DNA from: Burkholderiales bacterium PBB1
Lineage (GTDB): Bacteria > Pseudomonadota > Gammaproteobacteria > Burkholderiales > Burkholderiaceae_C
Assembly (NCBI GenBank): GCA_002255905.1
Contig: NKIN01000002.1
Span: forward strand, 310,001-374,000
DNA length: 64,000 nucleotides
Reading direction: 5' to 3'
Positions 17,613 through 26,379 of this stretch are shown one piece after another. A model generated the notes under the pieces. The model did not search any database and was not told the DNA's origin. It saw only the letters and a program-made list of their open reading frames with translations. A program made the translations under genes and the position numbers. How positions within the stretch are numbered: position 1 is the stretch's first letter; every line of letters begins with the position of its first letter.

Positions 17613-17935
17613 CGGATCAGTTCCGACAGCTTGCCGGTCTTGTCTTTCCACTCTTCGGCATCTGGCAGAGGCATCTTGCGCTTGGTGATGCTGGGCCAGC
17701 CGATTCGGGCGAGCTCGGCATTCAGCTTGATCATGTGCTGCTGGTCGCCGGGCACATCTTCCTCCGGCATGATCGCGTTGACCGGGCATTCGGGAATGCA
17801 CACCGCGCAATCAATGCACTCGTCCGGATCGATCGTCAGAAAGTTCGGACCTTCGCGGAAGCAGTCGACGGGACACACATCCACGCAGTCGGTGTATTTG
17901 CAGCGGATGCAGGATTCGGTGACGACGTGGGTCAT
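17609..17935 (-). CDS. fdxA: 7Fe ferredoxin, FdxA-type
   Basis: 108 residues, the usual length for the 7Fe (3Fe-4S plus 4Fe-4S) ferredoxins. Cluster ligands lie in '[19 protein letters not shown]' near residues 9-25 and '[16 protein letters not shown]' near residues 40-55. The C-terminal extension '[18 protein letters not shown]' is typical. The gene overlaps the reductase gene at its stop. Because the sulfate assimilation operon upstream lacks a CysJ flavoprotein, this protein is a plausible electron carrier for CysI (inference). Confidence 0.95.
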   Translation of the reverse strand: MTHVVTESCIRCKYTDCVDVCPVDCFREGPNFLTIDPDECIDCAVCIPECPVNAIMPEEDVPGDQQHMIKLNAELARIGWPSITKRKMPLPDAEEWKDKTGKLSELIR

Positions 17936-18008
17936 GACTGAGGCTCGGTGAAACTGCGAAAGCAGGGTTGAAAAGACAGGAGGATGCCAACCGCATCCAC
18001 CAGAGATT

Positions 18009-18803
18009 TTACGTGTTCAGTGCGGCGGTCCAAGGTGCGCAGTCCTTCTCGACGACTGGTGACTCGACCGGGTTCAGCGCCTGCGCTCCGGCACCGACCA
18101 CGATCACTGTGGGGCGACCTGTGTGCAGCATGGTGGCCTGGCCCAGGCCGGCGACGGTGTGGTCGCTGCTGAGTTCATCGGGCCAGCCCGCTCGAGAGAC
18201 CACGCACACCGCGGTGTCGCCCGACCAACCCGCCCGTACCAGCTTGCGTGACAGGGCACCGAGTTGCTTGCCCGCCATGTAGAACACCTCGGTGTCCGCG
18301 TGACCGCATGTGCCTGCGTCTGGGGTACCGCTGGCGGTCATCGCCGTGGCGAAACTGACGCTGCGGCCGACACCGCGCCGCGTCAGCGGGCGCTGCGCGG
18401 ATGCTGCGGCGGCCAGTGCCGCAGTCACGCCGGGGACCACCTCGCAGGCGACGCCAGCCGCGGCCATGGCCTGCAGCTCTTCTTCAAGGCGCCCGAATAT
18501 GCTCGGGTCGCCACCCTTCAGTCGCACCACCAGGCCAGCGGGGCCCACATCGCGGGCGCATTTGATCAACAGCGCGTTGATGGCTTCCTGGCCCGTGCTG
18601 TCGGCATAGCCACGCTTGCCCACGTGCAACCAGCGCGCTTGCGGAGCCAGCTCGCGCAGAGCCGGATCCACCAATGCGTCGCTCAGCACCACGGCTGCCT
18701 GCGCCAGGCGCTGCGCGCCGCGCAGCGTGATCAGATCCGCCTGGCCTGGCCCTGCGCCCACAAACGCGACGCGGCCGACGGGAACTGCGGTGATGGCCGG
18801 CAT
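18009..18803 (-). CDS. cobA: Uroporphyrinogen-III C-methyltransferase
   Basis: 264 residues of the SUMT family: '[21 protein letters not shown]' near the N-terminus, '[17 protein letters not shown]', '[16 protein letters not shown]' and '[14 protein letters not shown]' are the S-adenosylmethionine and substrate motifs. It makes precorrin-2, the precursor of siroheme, the cofactor of sulfite reductase. There is no CysG-type dehydrogenase/chelatase domain, so those steps must be encoded elsewhere. It starts 11 bp after cysN and is the last gene of the cys operon. Confidence 0.92.
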   Translation of the reverse strand: MPAITAVPVGRVAFVGAGPGQADLITLRGAQRLAQAAVVLSDALVDPALRELAPQARWLHVGKRGYADSTGQEAINALLIKCARDVGPAGLVVRLKGGDPSIFGRLEEELQAMAAAGVACEVVPGVTAALAAAASAQRPLTRRGVGRSVSFATAMTASGTPDAGTCGHADTEVFYMAGKQLGALSRKLVRAGWSGDTAVCVVSRAGWPDELSSDHTVAGLGQATMLHTGRPTVIVVGAGAQALNPVESPVVEKDCAPWTAALNT

Positions 18804-18814
18804 GGTGCTTTTGA

Positions 18815-20158
18815 TCAGGCAGCGGTGGCTTGCACCAGCAGTGCGCCGCTGGTGCGGTTGGTCGTCGGGTCGACCACGATGAGTGCGCCGCCGCTGCGGT
18901 TGGATGCATAGGCTTCCACTGGCAGTGGTTGCTGCGTCTCGACGATCACCCGGCCGATCTCGTTGACACCGAGCTGGTTCGCATCGACGACATCGAGCGT
19001 GTGGATGTCGAGCCGGTTCTCGATGCCGGCAATGCGCGCCTGCACCCATCGGTTGCCGTGGCGCACCCAGTACTTGCGGCCCACGACGGCCGGTTCGGTG
19101 TCGAGCCAGGCCAGGGTCGCGGCAAAGCTTTGCCGCCCGGTGACGCTGTTCGGTGTGGCGATCCAGTCGCCGCGCGACACATCGAGCTGTCGGTCGAGCA
19201 CGACCCCGGCCGACCAGCCCGCCTCGACGTGATCCACCACGCTGCCTGCCAGCCGCACTTCCGCGACCACGGCGCGTTCGCCGCTCGGGAAGATCTGTAC
19301 TTCGTCGCCTGCCTTCACGCTGCCGTGGGCGATGCGCCCGTACAGACTGCGTGGCTGGTGGCCAACGCCTGTGCTGCCGTCGCCATCATCGCGGGCGACG
19401 TACTGCACCGGAATCAGCAAATCGCCCTCGGTGCGCTCCTGGGCGACCGGCAGTGATTCGAGCAACTGCAGCAGCGTCGGGCCGCTGTACCAGCTGCCCC
19501 AGTCTTTGCCGTCGGTGACGACAGTCTGCGTGACGTTGTCGCCGCGCAAGGCCGACACCGGCACGATGCCGGCGACCGCGATGCCGGCGGCTTCGGCGAA
19601 CGAGCGCAGCGCGACGCTGACCGCGTCGAACGCCTGCTGCGGATCGGCCACCGCATCGAGCTTGTTGACCGCGAACACGATGCTCGGCACGCGCAACAGG
19701 TGCGCCAGCAGCGAGTGGCGGCGGGTCTGCGGCAGCAGGACCAGCGGCACTTGCCGGGTGTCGAGCTTGGTAATGTCGACCAGCACCACGGCCGCATCGC
19801 TGCCGGCGGCGGCGGTCACCATGTTGCGGGTGTACTGCTCGTGGCCGGGCGCGTCGGCGATGATGAACTTGCGGTGCTTGGTCGCGAAATAGCGATAGGC
19901 GACATCGATCGTGATGCCTTGTTCGCGCTCGGCTTCGAGGCCGTCGGTCAGCAGCGACAGGTCGATCGGGGCACCGGCGGCCTTCTTCTCCAGCGTGTCG
20001 AGCTGGTCGGCCAGGATCGCGCGGCTGTCGAACAGCAGGCGGCCGATCAGCGTGCTCTTGCCGTCGTCGACGCTGCCGGCGGTGAGGAAGCGCAAGGCGC
20101 GGTGATCCGCGACTTTCGTGAGGGGCTCGCGGTGGTCTTGAACTTGTGGGGTGGTCAT
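18815..20158 (-). CDS. cysN: Sulfate adenylyltransferase large subunit
   Basis: 447 residues, GTPase subunit of ATP sulfurylase. G1 'TAGSVDDGKSTLIGRLLFD', switch 'EREQGITIDVAYRYF', G3 'IADAPGHEQYTRNM' and G4 'FAVNKLDAV' are seen in order, followed by EF-Tu-like beta-barrel domains. There is no C-terminal APS kinase (CysC) domain, consistent with direct APS reduction by the CysH encoded in the same operon. 27 bp downstream of cysD. Confidence 0.95.
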   Translation of the reverse strand: MTTPQVQDHREPLTKVADHRALRFLTAGSVDDGKSTLIGRLLFDSRAILADQLDTLEKKAAGAPIDLSLLTDGLEAEREQGITIDVAYRYFATKHRKFIIADAPGHEQYTRNMVTAAAGSDAAVVLVDITKLDTRQVPLVLLPQTRRHSLLAHLLRVPSIVFAVNKLDAVADPQQAFDAVSVALRSFAEAAGIAVAGIVPVSALRGDNVTQTVVTDGKDWGSWYSGPTLLQLLESLPVAQERTEGDLLIPVQYVARDDGDGSTGVGHQPRSLYGRIAHGSVKAGDEVQIFPSGERAVVAEVRLAGSVVDHVEAGWSAGVVLDRQLDVSRGDWIATPNSVTGRQSFAATLAWLDTEPAVVGRKYWVRHGNRWVQARIAGIENRLDIHTLDVVDANQLGVNEIGRVIVETQQPLPVEAYASNRSGGALIVVDPTTNRTSGALLVQATAA

Positions 20159-20185
20159 CGTGTTCTTTCGGCGGCTGGAGAGGCG

Positions 20186-21154
20186 TTAGAAATAGCCTTC
20201 TTTCTTGCGCCGCTCCATCGAGGCGTCGGAGGTGCGGTCGTCCATGCGGGTCGCGCCGCGCTCGCTGACGGTCACCTGCAGCGTCTCGGCAACGATCTCG
20301 GTGGCGTTGGCCGCAGGGCTTTCCACCGGGCAGGTGCAGGTCATGTCGCCCACGGTGCGAAAGCGCACCTGAGCGGTTTCAACCGTCTCGCCGGCTTCGG
20401 GTGGTGTCACCTCGGTCAGTGGCACCAGCAGGCCCTTGCGGCGGATCACTTGGCGGTCGTGTGCGAAATACAGGCTGGGCAGCGGGATGTTCTCGCGAGC
20501 CAGGTACAGCCACACATCGAGCTCGGTCCAGTTGCTGATCGGGAAGGCACGCATGTGCTCGCCAGGCTTGATGCGCGTGTTGAAAAGTGTCCACAGCTCA
20601 GGCCGCTGCTCCTTCGGCTGCCATTGGCCGAAGCTGTCGCGGTGGCTGAAGATGCGCTCTTTTGCGCGCGCCTTTTCCTCGTCGCGACGGGCGCCGCCCA
20701 TCAGCACATCGAAGCGGTGTTCCTCGATGGCTTCCAGCAGTGCCACCGTCTGGTGGCCGTTGCGCGATTCGAGTGGGTGCGCCAGGCGCACCGTGCCGCG
20801 CTTGATCGAATCCTCGAGATGACCCACCACCAGCCGCTCGCCCATCTCGGCGACGCGCTGGTCGCGGAACTCGATCACTTCGGGGAAGTTGTGGCCGGTG
20901 TCGACGTGCAGCAGCGGGAAGGGCAGGCGACCCTTGAATTCATTGGGGTTGTCGGGGCTGACCTTGGTCTTGAAGGCCTTCTCGGCGAGGCGCAGTACCA
21001 CGCACGAATCCTTGCCACCCGAGAACAGCAGGGCAGGGCGCTCGAACGCGGCGACGGTCTCGCGCAGGATGAAGATGGCTTCTTCTTCGAGCCAGTCGAG
21101 GTGGGTCTGATCCAGTTCGGGCAGCAGTTGCTGCACGGTCGTGGCGGCGTTCAT
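20186..21154 (-). CDS. cysD: Sulfate adenylyltransferase small subunit
   Basis: 322 residues, PP-loop ATP pyrophosphatase family: 'PALLFSGGKDSCVVLRLAEKA' is the PP-loop, followed by 'FPLLHVDTGHNFPEVIEFRD', 'GGARRDEEKARAKERIFSHRD' and the ending 'SMERRKKEGYF', all diagnostic of CysD. It catalyses adenylylation of sulfate with CysN. The ATG at 21154 overlaps the cysH stop (ATGA). The frame stays open upstream through cysH, but that part is shadow. Confidence 0.95.
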   Translation of the reverse strand: MNAATTVQQLLPELDQTHLDWLEEEAIFILRETVAAFERPALLFSGGKDSCVVLRLAEKAFKTKVSPDNPNEFKGRLPFPLLHVDTGHNFPEVIEFRDQRVAEMGERLVVGHLEDSIKRGTVRLAHPLESRNGHQTVALLEAIEEHRFDVLMGGARRDEEKARAKERIFSHRDSFGQWQPKEQRPELWTLFNTRIKPGEHMRAFPISNWTELDVWLYLARENIPLPSLYFAHDRQVIRRKGLLVPLTEVTPPEAGETVETAQVRFRTVGDMTCTCPVESPAANATEIVAETLQVTVSERGATRMDDRTSDASMERRKKEGYF

Positions 21155-21918
21155 CGTTTTTCTCCGATCATCGATACGGCGCCCTCGGGCGCGTCTTCCT
21201 TGACGTGCAGGCCACATTCCTTGGCCTTCTCGTCTTCCCACCACCAGCGGCCAGCGCGGAAGTCCTCGCCCACCGCGATGGCGCGGGTGCACGGGGCACA
21301 GCCGATGCTGGGCATGAACTCGTCGTGCAGCGGGTTGTAGGGAACGTCGTTGGTGGCGACGTGATGCCAGACGTCGTTCCACGTCCAGTCGGCCAGCGGG
21401 TTGAACTTGATGCGGCCCTGGCCGTCGTCCTCGCTGAACGGCACCACCGCGCGGGTGTTCGACTGCTCGCGGCGCAAGCCGGTGACCCAGGCGCTGCGGC
21501 CCGCCATCATTCGCGCCAGCGGCTCCATCTTGCGGAGGCCGCAGCAGGCCTTGCGAAGTTCGAGACTCTGGTACATCGCGTCCTTGCCGTTCGTCGCGAC
21601 GAAATGAATGACCGATTCATGCACTGGCTTGAATACGTCGACAGCGAGGCCATAACGCTCCTCGATGCGCGGGATCAGTGCGAGGGTTTCGGCGTGCAGC
21701 ATGCCGGTGTCCAAGGTCGCGATCGCGATGCCCTGCGCGCCGCCCAGACCGTGGCGCGCGATCAGGTCGGTCAGCACCATGTCCTCGACGCCGAGGCTGG
21801 TGGACTGAACGATGCGGCCACTGTGCGCAGCGCTTGCTTCTTTCAAGAGCGCGACGGTGTGGGCCAGTCGATCTTCGAAGCCGGGCGTCTTGCGTGCATA
21901 CAGATCGATCGCGCTCAT
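21151..21918 (-). CDS. cysH: Adenylylsulfate (APS) reductase, iron-sulfur type
   Basis: 255 residues. The conserved 'KACCGLRKMEPL' and 'SIGCAPCTRAI' motifs supply the two cysteine pairs that bind the [4Fe-4S] cluster of assimilatory APS reductases; PAPS reductases of the E. coli type lack these. 'IVQSTSLGVEDMVL' is the PP-loop-derived substrate site. The C-terminal catalytic Cys is in 'ECGLHVK'. It reduces APS to sulfite with thioredoxin. 4-bp overlaps join it to the genes on both sides. Confidence 0.95.
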   Translation of the reverse strand: MSAIDLYARKTPGFEDRLAHTVALLKEASAAHSGRIVQSTSLGVEDMVLTDLIARHGLGGAQGIAIATLDTGMLHAETLALIPRIEERYGLAVDVFKPVHESVIHFVATNGKDAMYQSLELRKACCGLRKMEPLARMMAGRSAWVTGLRREQSNTRAVVPFSEDDGQGRIKFNPLADWTWNDVWHHVATNDVPYNPLHDEFMPSIGCAPCTRAIAVGEDFRAGRWWWEDEKAKECGLHVKEDAPEGAVSMIGEKR

Positions 21919-22451
21919 ATCGAGGCTCCCGCATTCAGGTACTCGTTGGCACCGTTCGGCGACTCACTTGCGGGACGTGCGAAGCGCGGCCGGTGCTCCT
22001 GCACATCGCCTTGGTAGAAGCCAGGAAAGAAGGTCAGCGCGCGCTCGGCTGCCTCGCGCGACTGGTCGGCGCGCAGCACCACCGCATCGAAGCCGGTGCG
22101 TTGCAGCAGCGGCAGCATGTCGACCAGCACTTCGCCCAGCGCGCGAATCTCGCCCTGGAACCGGTAGCGCGAGCGCAGCAGGTGCGCCTGGCTGTAGGCG
22201 CGGCCGTCCACCCATTTCGGGAACCGCAGCGCGATCAGGCCCAGCCGCGGCAGATCGGCCTCTACCTCACGAACATCCTGGTCGTTTTCAAGGATCACGC
22301 CCACTGGCATGCCCGCGGGCCAGTGGTGGCACACGCTGTGCCACTGCAGCCAGGTCAGCAGCAGGTGCGGCTTCGGGGTGATGGTGACCATCGGTCCGTC
22401 GTCGCCGTGGACGGTGCGCCAGGGGTCTTGGGGGGTGTGGATGAATCTCAT
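21915..22451 (-). CDS. DUF934 protein of sulfate assimilation operons
   Basis: 178 residues of the DUF934 family, which is found almost only between cysI and cysH in proteobacteria. No catalytic motif is known. The recognisable core is 'ENDQDVREVEADLPRLGLIALRFPKW' (quoted in part) then 'DGRAYSQAHLLRSRYRFQGEIRALG' and 'DAVVLRADQ'. Its stop overlaps cysH by 4 bp and it begins 13 bp after cysI. A role in sulfite reductase function or maturation is inferred from context only. Confidence 0.85.
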   Translation of the reverse strand: MRFIHTPQDPWRTVHGDDGPMVTITPKPHLLLTWLQWHSVCHHWPAGMPVGVILENDQDVREVEADLPRLGLIALRFPKWVDGRAYSQAHLLRSRYRFQGEIRALGEVLVDMLPLLQRTGFDAVVLRADQSREAAERALTFFPGFYQGDVQEHRPRFARPASESPNGANEYLNAGASI

Positions 22452-22464
22452 GGTGCTGTGCTGC

Positions 22465-24186
22465 TCAGTCCGCGCGGACGGCGTCGGCCGATGGCTCGCG
22501 CGCCGTGGTGCGACGCACGGCGTTGGTGGCCACCTTGAACGGATCGAGCCCGATGCGCTTGACGGTGTCGATGAACCGCTCGCTGCCTTGCCGCTGCGTC
22601 AGGTAGGTGTCGATGACCGCTTCCACCGCGTCGGCCGCCTCGTCGGCGGCGAACGACGGGCCGATCACCTTGCCGGCAATCGGGCCGCCGCTGAGCGCCG
22701 AGCCGTCGGAGCCGCCGAGCGTGATCTGGTACCACTCGGCACCGTCCTTGTCGACACCGAGGATGCCGATGTGGCCGCTGTGGTGGTGGCCGCAGGAATT
22801 GATGCAACCGCTGATGTGCAGGTCGATGTCGCCGATGTCCCAGAGTTCGTCGAGGTCCTGGTAACGCTCGGTGATCTCAGTCGCGAGCGGGATCGAGCGT
22901 GCGTTTGCGAGCGCACAGAAATCACCACCGGGGCAGGCGATCATGTCGGTCAGCAGACCGATGTTCGGCGTGGCGAAGCTCGCACTTCGCGCCGCTTCCC
23001 ACAGTGCCGGCAGATCGGATTCGAGCACCCACGGCAGCACCAGGTTCTGGTCGTGCGACACGCGCAGCTCACCGTGGCTGTAGCGATCGGCGAGGTCAGC
23101 GGCCAGTTCCATCTGGGCATCGGTGATGTCGCCTGGCGCTTGCCCTGTGCGCTTGAGCGACAAGGTCACCGCGCGATAGCCGCTGAGCTTGTGGGCATGC
23201 ACATTGCGTTGAACCCAGCGGCCATAGCTGGCCGGCAGATCGGCAGGCATCGGGATGCCAGTCGAAGGGCGCGCGGCCACACCGGCTGGGATCACGAAGC
23301 TGGCGTTGACGCGGTCGAATTCCGACTGCGGAATGATGTGTGCGGTGCCGTCGACATCGCGCTCGAGGATGTCCTTGAATTCGGCATTCACGTCGTCGAC
23401 GAAGCGCTGACCTTCGGCTTTCACCAGGATCTTGATGCGCGCCTTGTAGATGTTGTCGCGCCGCCCGTAGCGGTTGTAGACACGCACCACTGCCTCGATG
23501 AAGACGAGGATCTGCTGCCACGGCAGGAACTCGCGGAACACCGTGCCGATGACCGGCGTGCGGCCCATGCCTCCGCCCACCAGCACCTTGAAGCCGACTT
23601 CGCCAGCGGCGTTCTTGACCAGGTGCAGGCCGATGTCGTGCCAGCCGATCGCCGCGCGGTCCTCGCTCGCGCCGGTGACGGCGATCTTGAACTTGCGTGG
23701 CAGGAAGGCGAACTCGGGGTGCAGTGTGCTCCACTGCCGCATGATCTCGCCGTAGGGCCGTGGATCGACCGATTCGTCGGGGGCGATGCCCGCAAAGCAG
23801 TCACTGGTGATGTTGCGGATGCAGTTGCCGCTGGTCTGGATGCCGTGCATGTGAACAGCTGCCAGCTGGTCCATCACCTCGGCGCTCTTGTCCAACGGAA
23901 TCCAGTTGTATTGGAGGTTCTGCCGCGTCGTGAAGTGCGCATAGCCGCGGTCGTAGTCGCGGGCAATGCGTGCGAGGCCGCGCAGTTGTGCCGAGCTCAG
24001 TTCGCCATAGGGCACAGCCACCCGCAGCATCGGTGCGTGGCGTTGCACGTACCAGCCGTTCTGCAGCCGCAGCGCACGGAACTCGTCGTCGGGCAGCCGC
24101 CCCGCGAGGTGGCGATCGAGCTGATCGCGGTATTGCGCAGCGCGTTGCTTGACGAACTGCTTGTCGAAGTCGGTGTAGGTGTACAT
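22465..24186 (-). CDS. cysI: Sulfite reductase hemoprotein (nitrite/sulfite reductase family)
   Basis: 573 residues. Siroheme-[4Fe-4S] ligands are seen as C-x5-C in 'IACPGGDFCALANARS' and C-x3-C in 'HISGCINSCGHHHSGHIG'. The ferredoxin-like repeat domains include 'YAHFTTRQNLQYNWIPL' and 'SGNCIRNITSDCFAG'. It reduces sulfite to sulfide with six electrons. No cysJ flavoprotein lies in the window, so a ferredoxin donor is likely. ATG 24186 gives the family start 'MYTYTDFDKQFV'. Confidence 0.93.
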   Translation of the reverse strand: MYTYTDFDKQFVKQRAAQYRDQLDRHLAGRLPDDEFRALRLQNGWYVQRHAPMLRVAVPYGELSSAQLRGLARIARDYDRGYAHFTTRQNLQYNWIPLDKSAEVMDQLAAVHMHGIQTSGNCIRNITSDCFAGIAPDESVDPRPYGEIMRQWSTLHPEFAFLPRKFKIAVTGASEDRAAIGWHDIGLHLVKNAAGEVGFKVLVGGGMGRTPVIGTVFREFLPWQQILVFIEAVVRVYNRYGRRDNIYKARIKILVKAEGQRFVDDVNAEFKDILERDVDGTAHIIPQSEFDRVNASFVIPAGVAARPSTGIPMPADLPASYGRWVQRNVHAHKLSGYRAVTLSLKRTGQAPGDITDAQMELAADLADRYSHGELRVSHDQNLVLPWVLESDLPALWEAARSASFATPNIGLLTDMIACPGGDFCALANARSIPLATEITERYQDLDELWDIGDIDLHISGCINSCGHHHSGHIGILGVDKDGAEWYQITLGGSDGSALSGGPIAGKVIGPSFAADEAADAVEAVIDTYLTQRQGSERFIDTVKRIGLDPFKVATNAVRRTTAREPSADAVRAD

Positions 24187-24220
24187 CTTGAGGAAAGCGT
24201 CTCGATGTCGGAAGTGAAGT

Positions 24221-24988
24221 TCAGTGAATGACCTTGAGGCCTGCAACCACCAGCGAAAGGCACAGCAGCGTGCGCACCAGTTTCTCGGGCATCTTCCGGG
24301 TCAGTTGCGAGCCGATCCAGATGCCAGGGATCGAACCGATCAGCAACGAGCCCAACAGCGCCCACGCGACATTGCCGAGCGTGGCGTGGCCGATGCCAGC
24401 CACCAGCGTCAGCGGTACCGCGTGAGCGATGTCGGTGCCGACGATACGGTGTGAGGCCAACTTGGGATAAAGCAGCAGGATCAGCGTCGCCCCGATGGCA
24501 CCGGCGCCGATCGAACTCAGTGAGACCAGCACGCCCAGGACCAGTCCGCAAGTGGCCGTCAGCACAGGCCGGTTGCCGTCATCGATCCAGCGTTCCAGCC
24601 ATCGACCCACCTGCACCCAGATCTGCTTGAATGCAACGGCAACGGCGGTCAGCAACAACGCGATGCCCAGCGAGAAGGTCAAGGCGCTGGCCCAGCCCTT
24701 CGTCACACCGGTCAGGTGCATCAGCGCGATGGTGCCCAGCGACGCCGGGATGCTGCCCGACAACAGCAGCCGGACGATGCGCCAATCCACGTGCCCCGAT
24801 TGGTGATGCGATGCAGAACCAGCCGTCTTGGTGATCGCCGCAAACCACAGGTCGGTGCCGATGGCCACTGCAGGGTGCAACTTGAACACCGACAGCAGCA
24901 GCGGCGTCATCAAAGAGCCGCCACCCACGCCGGTCATGCCGACGATCGCACCGATACCGAAGCCACTCACTATCGCCAGAAGGTCCAT
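24221..24988 (-). CDS. TSUP/TauE-SafE family permease
   Basis: About 255 residues with 7-8 hydrophobic spans. The N-terminal repeat 'GFGIGAIVGMTGVGGGSLMTP' and the second-half repeat 'GLVLGVLVSLSSIGAGAIGATL' are the two signature GxxG-rich motifs of the sulfite/sulfur-compound exporter family. Position 34 bp upstream of cysI makes it the first gene of the cys operon, so sulfate or sulfite movement across the inner membrane is the likely role. GTG 25003 is an alternative start five codons upstream. Confidence 0.88.
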   Translation of the reverse strand: MDLLAIVSGFGIGAIVGMTGVGGGSLMTPLLLSVFKLHPAVAIGTDLWFAAITKTAGSASHHQSGHVDWRIVRLLLSGSIPASLGTIALMHLTGVTKGWASALTFSLGIALLLTAVAVAFKQIWVQVGRWLERWIDDGNRPVLTATCGLVLGVLVSLSSIGAGAIGATLILLLYPKLASHRIVGTDIAHAVPLTLVAGIGHATLGNVAWALLGSLLIGSIPGIWIGSQLTRKMPEKLVRTLLCLSLVVAGLKVIH

Positions 24989-25075
24989 CAGTCGCCCGGT
25001 CACGCAGGCGCAGCGACAAGCCGGGCCCCCAAAAGTTCAAGCCGGCACTTTAGCGAGGCGGTTCGGACTGAGGAA

Positions 25076-25115
25076 CCAAATTTTTGGACGACGCCTATGC
25101 CATTTCGATATAAAA
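25076..25115 (-). promoter_or_regulatory. AT-rich element upstream of the TSUP-cysI operon
   Basis: A short AT-rich block in otherwise GC-rich DNA contains the palindrome CCAAATTTTTGG (25076-25087) and ATTTCGATATAAAAA just beyond it. It sits 70-130 bp ahead of the first cys operon gene, where the promoter and a CysB-type site would be expected. I cannot assign the -35/-10 boxes with confidence. Confidence 0.3.
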
Positions 25116-25164
25116 AGGTGCTCGCTGGCGTAGATCCGGAGACTGACGGTCGCGATCCGCCATG

Positions 25165-25193
25165 AAAAAAGGGGCAGCGTGACTGCATGCCCC
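25165..25193 (-). terminator. Rho-independent terminator of the PEP-CTERM gene
   Basis: On the minus strand GGGGCA (25193-25188) pairs with TGCCCC (25176-25171), followed at once by six T residues (25170-25165). It lies 52 bp downstream of the stop of the surface protein gene and separates it from the cys operon. Confidence 0.88.
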
Positions 25194-25244
25194 TGTCGAA
25201 TTCGCGCTGCTATCGTCATAGACGATGGCGACTCGCGCGTCAGA

Positions 25245-26210
25245 TCAGACTGACTTTCGTGCGCTGCGGCGAACGCCGAACAAGCCTGCCAGCGCAAGAC
25301 CAGCCAAGGCGAGCGAGCCCGGTTCAGGTACGTTGCCTGTGGGCGGCGTCTTCGGTACGGTGGCAGAGACGAAGTTCAGCTTGAACGCGTCATCCGAATT
25401 GGTACAGGTTGTCGTCGTGCCGTCGGATTTCTTGCAAGACGTGCCACCGTTGAGCGTGGAGTTGAAGGTGCTGATCAGCCACCAGCTCGATGCCTGCGTT
25501 GCGCCAGTGTTCACCGCCGCATCGCCGAACGTTGGGGAGCCGTTTGACGCCACGGTGTTGTCCGGCGCCAGATTCGAATAGCTGCCGACCAACGACCAGC
25601 CCGCAGTGGTCGAGGTGGCCAACGCTGAACTCAGATTCTGCTCACCATCGCCGCTGCGATAGGAACTTCCGGTGGTAATGGTGGGCGCAGTCGTCCCGGT
25701 CCATCGCATCAAGGTGATGTCCGAGTCGTACGTGCCTTTCCAGCCAATGCCGATGCTGTTCAGGATGACGCTGGCAGACCCGAAGTCCAGGAGCAGCAAA
25801 TCCTGCGTGCCGGGTGAAATAGAGTCGAACGCGTGGTTCGGTGACGTAGCCCCGATTCCTTCACTGCGGCTTGCTGCGCCAAAACCCGAGGTGCCTTGGG
25901 GCGACAGGTATGCACTGGCGTAGCCGCTGCCCGAAAGATAATCGATCTCAGCTTGTGTGTTGTACGTGCCAACCAAAGGTGCCCCGCGGTCTGCAGACCA
26001 TGCAGAGGCCGTCACTTTGGTGCTTGACGACCCTGTGCAGCCCCAGGAGTTGCCGTAGGTGCCCGAATTGGTGGAGTTCTGCTGGCAACCGTTGGTGCCG
26101 ACGCCGCTGCTGTACAGGTTCCAGGTGGCCTGGGCGATCGCACCGCTGGACATCGTCAATCCTGCCAATGCGGCCGCCGCCGAGAGGATGCTGGTACCGA
26201 GTCGTTTCAT
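25245..26210 (-). CDS. PEP-CTERM surface protein, XDP1-like
   Basis: 321 residues. Signal peptide 'MKRLGTSILSAAAALAGLT...AIA' with cleavage near residue 27, then a Ser/Thr/Gly-rich low-complexity secreted domain with few charged residues, and a C-terminal exosortase signal: 'VPEPGSLALAGLALAGL' then 'FGVRRSARKSV' (PEP motif, hydrophobic span, basic tail). XrtA-type exosortase would cleave it at the cell surface. The N-terminal 'ATWNLYSSG' and general layout resemble exosortase-dependent surface protein XDP1; that name is tentative. It has a sigma-54 promoter in front and its own terminator behind. Confidence 0.85.
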   Translation of the reverse strand: MKRLGTSILSAAAALAGLTMSSGAIAQATWNLYSSGVGTNGCQQNSTNSGTYGNSWGCTGSSSTKVTASAWSADRGAPLVGTYNTQAEIDYLSGSGYASAYLSPQGTSGFGAASRSEGIGATSPNHAFDSISPGTQDLLLLDFGSASVILNSIGIGWKGTYDSDITLMRWTGTTAPTITTGSSYRSGDGEQNLSSALATSTTAGWSLVGSYSNLAPDNTVASNGSPTFGDAAVNTGATQASSWWLISTFNSTLNGGTSCKKSDGTTTTCTNSDDAFKLNFVSATVPKTPPTGNVPEPGSLALAGLALAGLFGVRRSARKSV

Positions 26211-26268
26211 GGTGTCCCCTGTTTTCCAAAAAGTGGCTCGCCACCGTATGCACGAGCTTTGAGGGTGA

Positions 26269-26287
26269 TTTGCAAGTTGTGGGCCAA
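26269..26287 (-). promoter_or_regulatory. Sigma-54 promoter of the PEP-CTERM gene
   Basis: Minus-strand TTGGCCCACAACTTGCAAA matches the RpoN -24/-12 consensus (TGGCAC-N5-TTGCA), with GG and GC separated by exactly 10 nt. Transcription would begin near 26260, giving a leader of about 50 nt to the ATG at 26210. Betaproteobacterial PEP-CTERM genes are known to be controlled by RpoN and the PrsK/PrsR two-component system. Confidence 0.75.
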
Positions 26288-26379
26288 GTAATTAATTTCT
26301 TTTAAATCAATGACTTGCCTAAACCCAGCGGTCTTGTCGTCAACTAAATGTAAAGATTTGCGACACTGGATTGAACCCC

